Translations under genes and position numbers: made by a program
In this document: in pieces, positions 14,320-16,758 of the stretch
How the letters are laid out: each line of letters starts with the position of its first letter
Position numbering within the stretch: the stretch's first letter is position 1
Origin: Caryophanales bacterium
GTDB taxonomy: Bacteria; Bacillota; Bacilli; Exiguobacteriales; Exiguobacteriaceae
Assembly (NCBI GenBank): GCA_902362975.1
Contig: CABIYO010000053.1
Coordinates: forward strand, 1-16,758
Direction of reading: 5' to 3'
Length of the DNA: 16,758 nt
The notes under the pieces: generated by a model
Seen by the model: the letters and a program-made list of their open reading frames with translations, nothing else
What the model was told of the DNA's origin: nothing
Databases searched by the model: none

Positions 14320-14450
14320 GTTATTGAAAGTCTTGTCGCAGCTCCAGTTTCTATCACCATCGAACCTAGGCCGTCTGTTCGTCGCAATCCGTCAAAATGG
14401 AATCAACTTGATGCTTCTTTTTACGGGTATTCGGATTTTATGGTGGAAAA
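14312..14450 (+). pseudogene. 5' remnant of a gene cut by the ISL3 element, possibly an acyl-CoA ligase
   Basis: The ATG at 14312 overlaps the SDR stop codon (ATGGCTAA). The frame gives about 46 native codons (MAKLLKVLSQLQFLSPSNL, then GRLFVAIRQNGINLMLLFTG) before entering the insertion and stopping at 14509. The remnant looks like the N-terminal lead of a FadD-type AMP-binding ligase (a stretch before the first A-core motif), and such enzymes often pair with SDRs. With no AMP-binding motif left, this is only a suggestion. No distal part of the gene is visible anywhere up to the window end. Confidence 0.6.
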
Positions 14451-15840
14451 GGGCTTATATTCCACCCTTCTCCAATTTCTTAATTAGTGTGGAAAAATCA
14501 ACACCATAGTTGTCTGTTATGTTGTGGTCTGTCACTTCATACCAATTGAGAGTTTCGTATAATATAGCTTTGCTGAACGCACTCGAATTAAAACGTGGCT
14601 TACGTCTCTTATGTAGTTTTTCATTAAAAAGTATTTTGGCTCGTAAGGCTTCAAAGGAGTAACCTCTACCCATTCGTTCTACTTGCCTAATAATACTATT
14701 AATGGACTCTGTATAAGCGTTAGTGAGCCTTTTATCGAAGTAGTTAAAGATTTCATCCTGCCAGTTGTCTACAGCTCTAACAAGGTCTTTATATGCGTCT
14801 TTAGAGTTACTGGATAAACAACGTTGTCTCCAATATCTATAACGATCCATCCCCTCGTCAGAATCATCTGTATCCCATATCATGTAGAACTCTTCTTTAA
14901 TTTCATAGGCTTCTTTTAGGTCAGAGCTATTACTTAACCAAGTATCTAAAAGAAATGAGTCTCTTTCATTCAAGTCATGCTTTCGTTTAAGAAGGATATA
15001 CCTTTCACGCATAAGGGTACGCCTTTCTTTGGCTGTCATATTGGCTCTGAGAGACTTCCTAACATTATCTAATGCTTGATTAGCCATTCGGACTACATGA
15101 AACTTATCTACAACTACTTTAGCGTGTGGCAAAACAGTATTTACTGCATCTTTGTAAGGCTTCCACATATCCATTGTGACGTATTCAATGTAATGCCTAT
15201 CACCAATCTCTGAAAGCCTTTGTATAACAGTATTCTTATTACGATTAGGCTTAATATCAAAGATGGTTTTACGTTCAACATTAGTCAATACAAGACGAGG
15301 TTTACGGATAATATGTATTTCATCTATTCCAAGCCATTTAGGAGTCTCAAATTGGTATTCTTGTTCTTTAAATGCTACATAGTCCTTAAAGACGTTTCTT
15401 ACGGTCTTTTCGTCTACACCGACGCTTTCAGCGACATCCACAAAGGTCTTGGACATAGACTGCTCTTCAATGGACTTTAACAACCTTTTAGTCATGCTAC
15501 GTTTTTCGTCAATAGAAATAAGACGTTCCCAAAAGGTAGAACCACATTCACGACATTTATAACGTCTACGCTTTAGTTGTAAGCCCACTCGCTTCAAACG
15601 AATGGGCAAGTCCATAATTAGTTGCTTTCGTGAGTCATGCCTATACAACTTATCAAAACCACATTCAGGACAACGTTCAGGCGGTTCGATTGCTTCCACT
15701 TTAAACATCATATCGCTTTCATTTTCTTGTGGTGGTTCTGTTGTTTTAAGATCTGGTAGTAATAATAAGTCTGACATACTGTTCATCCTTTACTACTCGT
15801 AGTGTTACGATATTAATTATCTTTCATTGAATATCCTACG
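14451..15840 (-). mobile_element. ISL3-family insertion sequence (ends not fixed)
   Basis: The left boundary is near 14451, where the upstream reading frame breaks off and the composition changes; the sequence there begins GGGCTTATATTCC. The right boundary is not certain. It may lie between the transposase start and the terminator at 15842, giving about 1.4 kb as usual for ISL3 elements. Alternatively it may lie beyond the metallothionein operon, where a rough match, GGGCTTTTTTT in minus orientation, occurs at 16711-16701 (9 of 11 identical, but low complexity). No 8-bp target duplication matches either choice. Confidence 0.65.
14455..15777 (-). CDS. ISL3-family transposase
   Basis: A 440-residue DDE transposase, the normal length for the family. 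The N-terminal zinc ribbon uses C36/C39 (CPEC) and C75/C78 (CREC), and is followed by a helix-turn-helix (about 112-130, VAESVGVDEKTVRNVF) that should bind the terminal repeats. The catalytic triad is D152 (WLGIDEIH), D203 (TMDMWKPY) and E357 (AYTESINS), with VVDKFHVVR between, all typical of ISL3. All are intact, so the element may be active. The ATG at 15777 is chosen because AAAGGA lies eight bases upstream; an ATG three codons earlier overlaps that site. The stop lies within a few bases of the left end of the element. The gene is more A+T-rich than the genes to its left. Confidence 0.93.
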   Translation of the reverse strand: MSDLLLLPDLKTTEPPQENESDMMFKVEAIEPPERCPECGFDKLYRHDSRKQLIMDLPIRLKRVGLQLKRRRYKCRECGSTFWERLISIDEKRSMTKRLLKSIEEQSMSKTFVDVAESVGVDEKTVRNVFKDYVAFKEQEYQFETPKWLGIDEIHIIRKPRLVLTNVERKTIFDIKPNRNKNTVIQRLSEIGDRHYIEYVTMDMWKPYKDAVNTVLPHAKVVVDKFHVVRMANQALDNVRKSLRANMTAKERRTLMRERYILLKRKHDLNERDSFLLDTWLSNSSDLKEAYEIKEEFYMIWDTDDSDEGMDRYRYWRQRCLSSNSKDAYKDLVRAVDNWQDEIFNYFDKRLTNAYTESINSIIRQVERMGRGYSFEALRAKILFNEKLHKRRKPRFNSSAFSKAILYETLNWYEVTDHNITDNYGVDFSTLIKKLEKGGI

Positions 15841-15841
15841 T

Positions 15842-15878
15842 AAAAAAGGTTATCCCATTGATGCAGGGATAACCTTTT
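15842..15878 (-). terminator. Intrinsic terminator of the metallothionein operon
   Basis: AAAAGGTTATCCC (15844-15856) pairs perfectly with GGGATAACCTTTT (15866-15878). On the minus strand the hairpin ends in a T6 run (15847-15842). It lies 10 bp past the metallothionein stop and insulates the operon from the transposase gene. Confidence 0.92.
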
Positions 15879-15888
15879 CATTATTCAT

Positions 15889-16038
15889 TTATGCAGTAGC
15901 ACAGCTACAATCTTTGCACTCACAGACTTCATCAGTACAGTTATCTACACATTCTTGACTGCAATAAACTTTTCCTTCTACTTCTACTTTGTTTTCACCA
16001 AGAAGACAATTACAGCTTGGTCTCGCACATTTTTCCAT
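15889..16038 (-). CDS. Bacterial metallothionein (SmtA/BmtA-like), ten cysteines and no histidine
   Basis: A 49-residue protein on the minus strand. It starts at the ATG at 16038, six to seven bases after AAGGAGGAG, and ends with TAA at 15889-15891. Cysteines are C4, C9, C11, C26, C30, C34, C39, C41, C44 and C46. The pattern C-A-x3-C-x-C, then V-Y-C-S-x2-C-x3-C and a C-x-C-x2-C-x-C tail, matches the prokaryotic metallothionein family (SmtA: C-A-x2-C-x-C with YYCS.AC). These proteins bind Zn, Cd or Cu(I) in a thiolate cluster with a small zinc-finger fold. SmtA uses three histidines besides nine cysteines; here C34 sits where SmtA has His40, and no histidine remains. The protein is the second gene of an operon with the ArsR/SmtB repressor, 16 bp downstream of its stop, so it should be made when that repressor senses metal. 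Confidence 0.9.
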   Translation of the reverse strand: MEKCARPSCNCLLGENKVEVEGKVYCSQECVDNCTDEVCECKDCSCATA

Positions 16039-16054
16039 ACCAAACTCCTCCTTA

Positions 16055-16399
16055 TTATTTTGGTAAATCCTCGGTTAAACACCAACCTTGGTCTAAAAGA
16101 CTAACGACACAATTATCAACAATTCGGTACCGAATAAAATTGCCTTCACGATTATTGCGAACGATGCCTTTATCGACCAATCGTTGAAGTTGGTTGGAAA
16201 TGGCTTGAGGTTTCATTTCAAGCTGTTCTGCTACCTCACTAACAGATAAATTTGGTGTTCGAATTAAAGTGTGCAATATTCTGAGTCGAGTCCCATTAGA
16301 AAGTATTTTAAAGGTCTCACTTAAACCCTCAGCGTTATCTGTATCTAACAAGTGGCGTTCCGTTAGTTTTGGTTTTGGTGTACACCAGTTTTCAGCCAT
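16055..16399 (-). CDS. ArsR/SmtB-family metal-responsive repressor
   Basis: A 114-residue winged-helix repressor. The ATG at 16399 is preferred: the upstream ATG at 16414 lies before GGAGGAGG, which is the ribosome binding site for the second one. The helix-turn-helix spans about 53-75 (VSEVAEQLEMKPQAISNQLQ), followed by the wing (NNREGNFIRYRIVD). The helix-5 metal site, D-x-H ... H-x2-E in SmtB/CadC, reads D95-x-C97 ... C107-x2-E110, with cysteines instead of histidines. The helix-3 CadC motif LCVCD is replaced by LSVSE, but an N-terminal cysteine (C6) remains. It should dissociate from its operator when metal binds, derepressing itself and the metallothionein. The metal (Zn, Cd, Cu(I) or Pb) is not determined by sequence. 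Confidence 0.92.
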   Translation of the reverse strand: MAENWCTPKPKLTERHLLDTDNAEGLSETFKILSNGTRLRILHTLIRTPNLSVSEVAEQLEMKPQAISNQLQRLVDKGIVRNNREGNFIRYRIVDNCVVSLLDQGWCLTEDLPK

Positions 16400-16420
16400 T
16401 ATTTCCTCCTCCATTTCACA

Positions 16421-16454
16421 ATTACATTATATAGTGTAATAGTTTTTGTGTCAA
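16421..16454 (-). promoter_or_regulatory. Promoter and operator of the SmtB-metallothionein operon
   Basis: On the minus strand a perfect TTGACA (16454-16449), 17 bp, and a perfect TATAAT (16431-16426). A 20-bp near-palindrome (16421-16440, arms ATTACA and TGTAAT with one mismatched pair inside) covers the -10. It resembles the A+T-rich operators bound by SmtB/CadC. Repressor binding here would block RNA polymerase directly. Confidence 0.85.
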
Positions 16455-16758
16455 GACGTTTATACAGTGAAATTCATAATATAAGCATCTTTTTTATCAG
16501 TACGTTATGACACCTTTACAATATAGTAATTTATTTCCCTTGCACTGACTATTTAAATTTTTTTCAACCTATAATCACCTGTGTTTGTGTTTGATTGGAA
16601 CTATTATTTTCCTTAGTATTCCACTAAATAATCCGATTTAACACTAACTGTTTTTAAATGATGAATTATAAAATTAAGTGCAACACCCAAAAGTGAACAC
16701 AAAAAAAGCCCATGACGCTTTCCTCGTGTAGAATGAAGTCACCACAACACACATTCAG
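16455..16758. other. A+T-rich stretch without a recognisable gene
   Basis: About 300 bp upstream of the metallothionein operon. I see no convincing coding frame, terminator or tRNA. At 16701-16711 an A run followed by GCCC could be the inner or outer end of a mobile element. The composition changes to more mixed sequence from about 16710 to the window edge, consistent with a boundary nearby. Confidence 0.6.

Noticed and set aside
16640..16758. Tail of an IS30-type transposase on the minus strand
   Set aside because: A short frame ends in VLHLIL, which recalls IS30 C termini, but the upstream codons lack the expected TP-x-E-x-F block; too little sequence to claim.

Overview
The window looks like a chromosomal segment of a low-to-medium G+C member of the Bacillota (Bacillales). 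The evidence is strong AGGAGG-type ribosome binding sites, sigma-A promoters, a CcpA cre box, GlpP, GlcU, a YhjQ-like copper protein and a yybP-ykoY riboswitch ahead of an exporter. Exiguobacterium is my best guess for the genus, from overall protein style; I could not test it. The last 2.3 kb (about 14451 to the end) is visibly more A+T-rich and has a different gene content, so it looks like acquired DNA.

Layout. 105-3490 (minus strand): a CapA-family lipoprotein, the sodium/proline symporter PutP with a perfect cre box in its promoter region, and 3-methyladenine DNA glycosylase Tag. 3581-4198 (plus): a DedA-family membrane protein. 4238-5854 (minus): a GNAT acetyltransferase followed at 25 bp by a KefB-like cation/proton antiporter gene broken by about seven frameshifts. 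5971-8209 (plus): the antiterminator GlpP, a short-chain dehydrogenase, and a SpoT-like HD-domain protein whose HD motif reads HE. 8199-9419: a self-contained manganese-response unit made of an extended -10 promoter, a yybP-ykoY aptamer, a mutually exclusive intrinsic terminator, a CaCA-family cation exchanger and its own terminator. 9476-10537: a GT2 glycosyltransferase fused to a GtrA membrane domain. 10561-11706 (minus): a DEDDh exonuclease, a Csp/YhjQ-like four-helix copper-storage protein and tRNA-Ala(GGC). 11830-14319 (plus): the glucose uptake protein GlcU, an SRPBCC protein and a second short-chain dehydrogenase. This dehydrogenase overlaps the start of a further gene, possibly an acyl-CoA ligase, that is cut off by an insertion.

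The acquired end. An ISL3-family transposase gene on the minus strand interrupts the downstream gene at about 14450. Beyond it lies a two-gene metal-resistance operon, also on the minus strand: an ArsR/SmtB repressor followed by a 49-residue metallothionein that has not usually been picked up because it is so short. Its promoter is a textbook TTGACA-N17-TATAAT with a 20-bp near-palindrome over the -10, and it ends in a strong terminator. The repressor carries cysteines where SmtB-type sensors carry histidines in the helix-5 metal site, and the metallothionein has ten cysteines and no histidine. Both point to a thiol-only metal chemistry.

How the genes fit together. Metal handling recurs: manganese export under RNA control, cytosolic Cu(I) storage by the Csp protein, and the metallothionein/SmtB pair brought by mobile DNA. 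Most other genes are ordinary housekeeping or transport genes in one- or two-gene units with clear terminators. The strongest single observations are the riboswitch-exchanger unit and the all-cysteine SmtB-metallothionein operon next to the ISL3 element.
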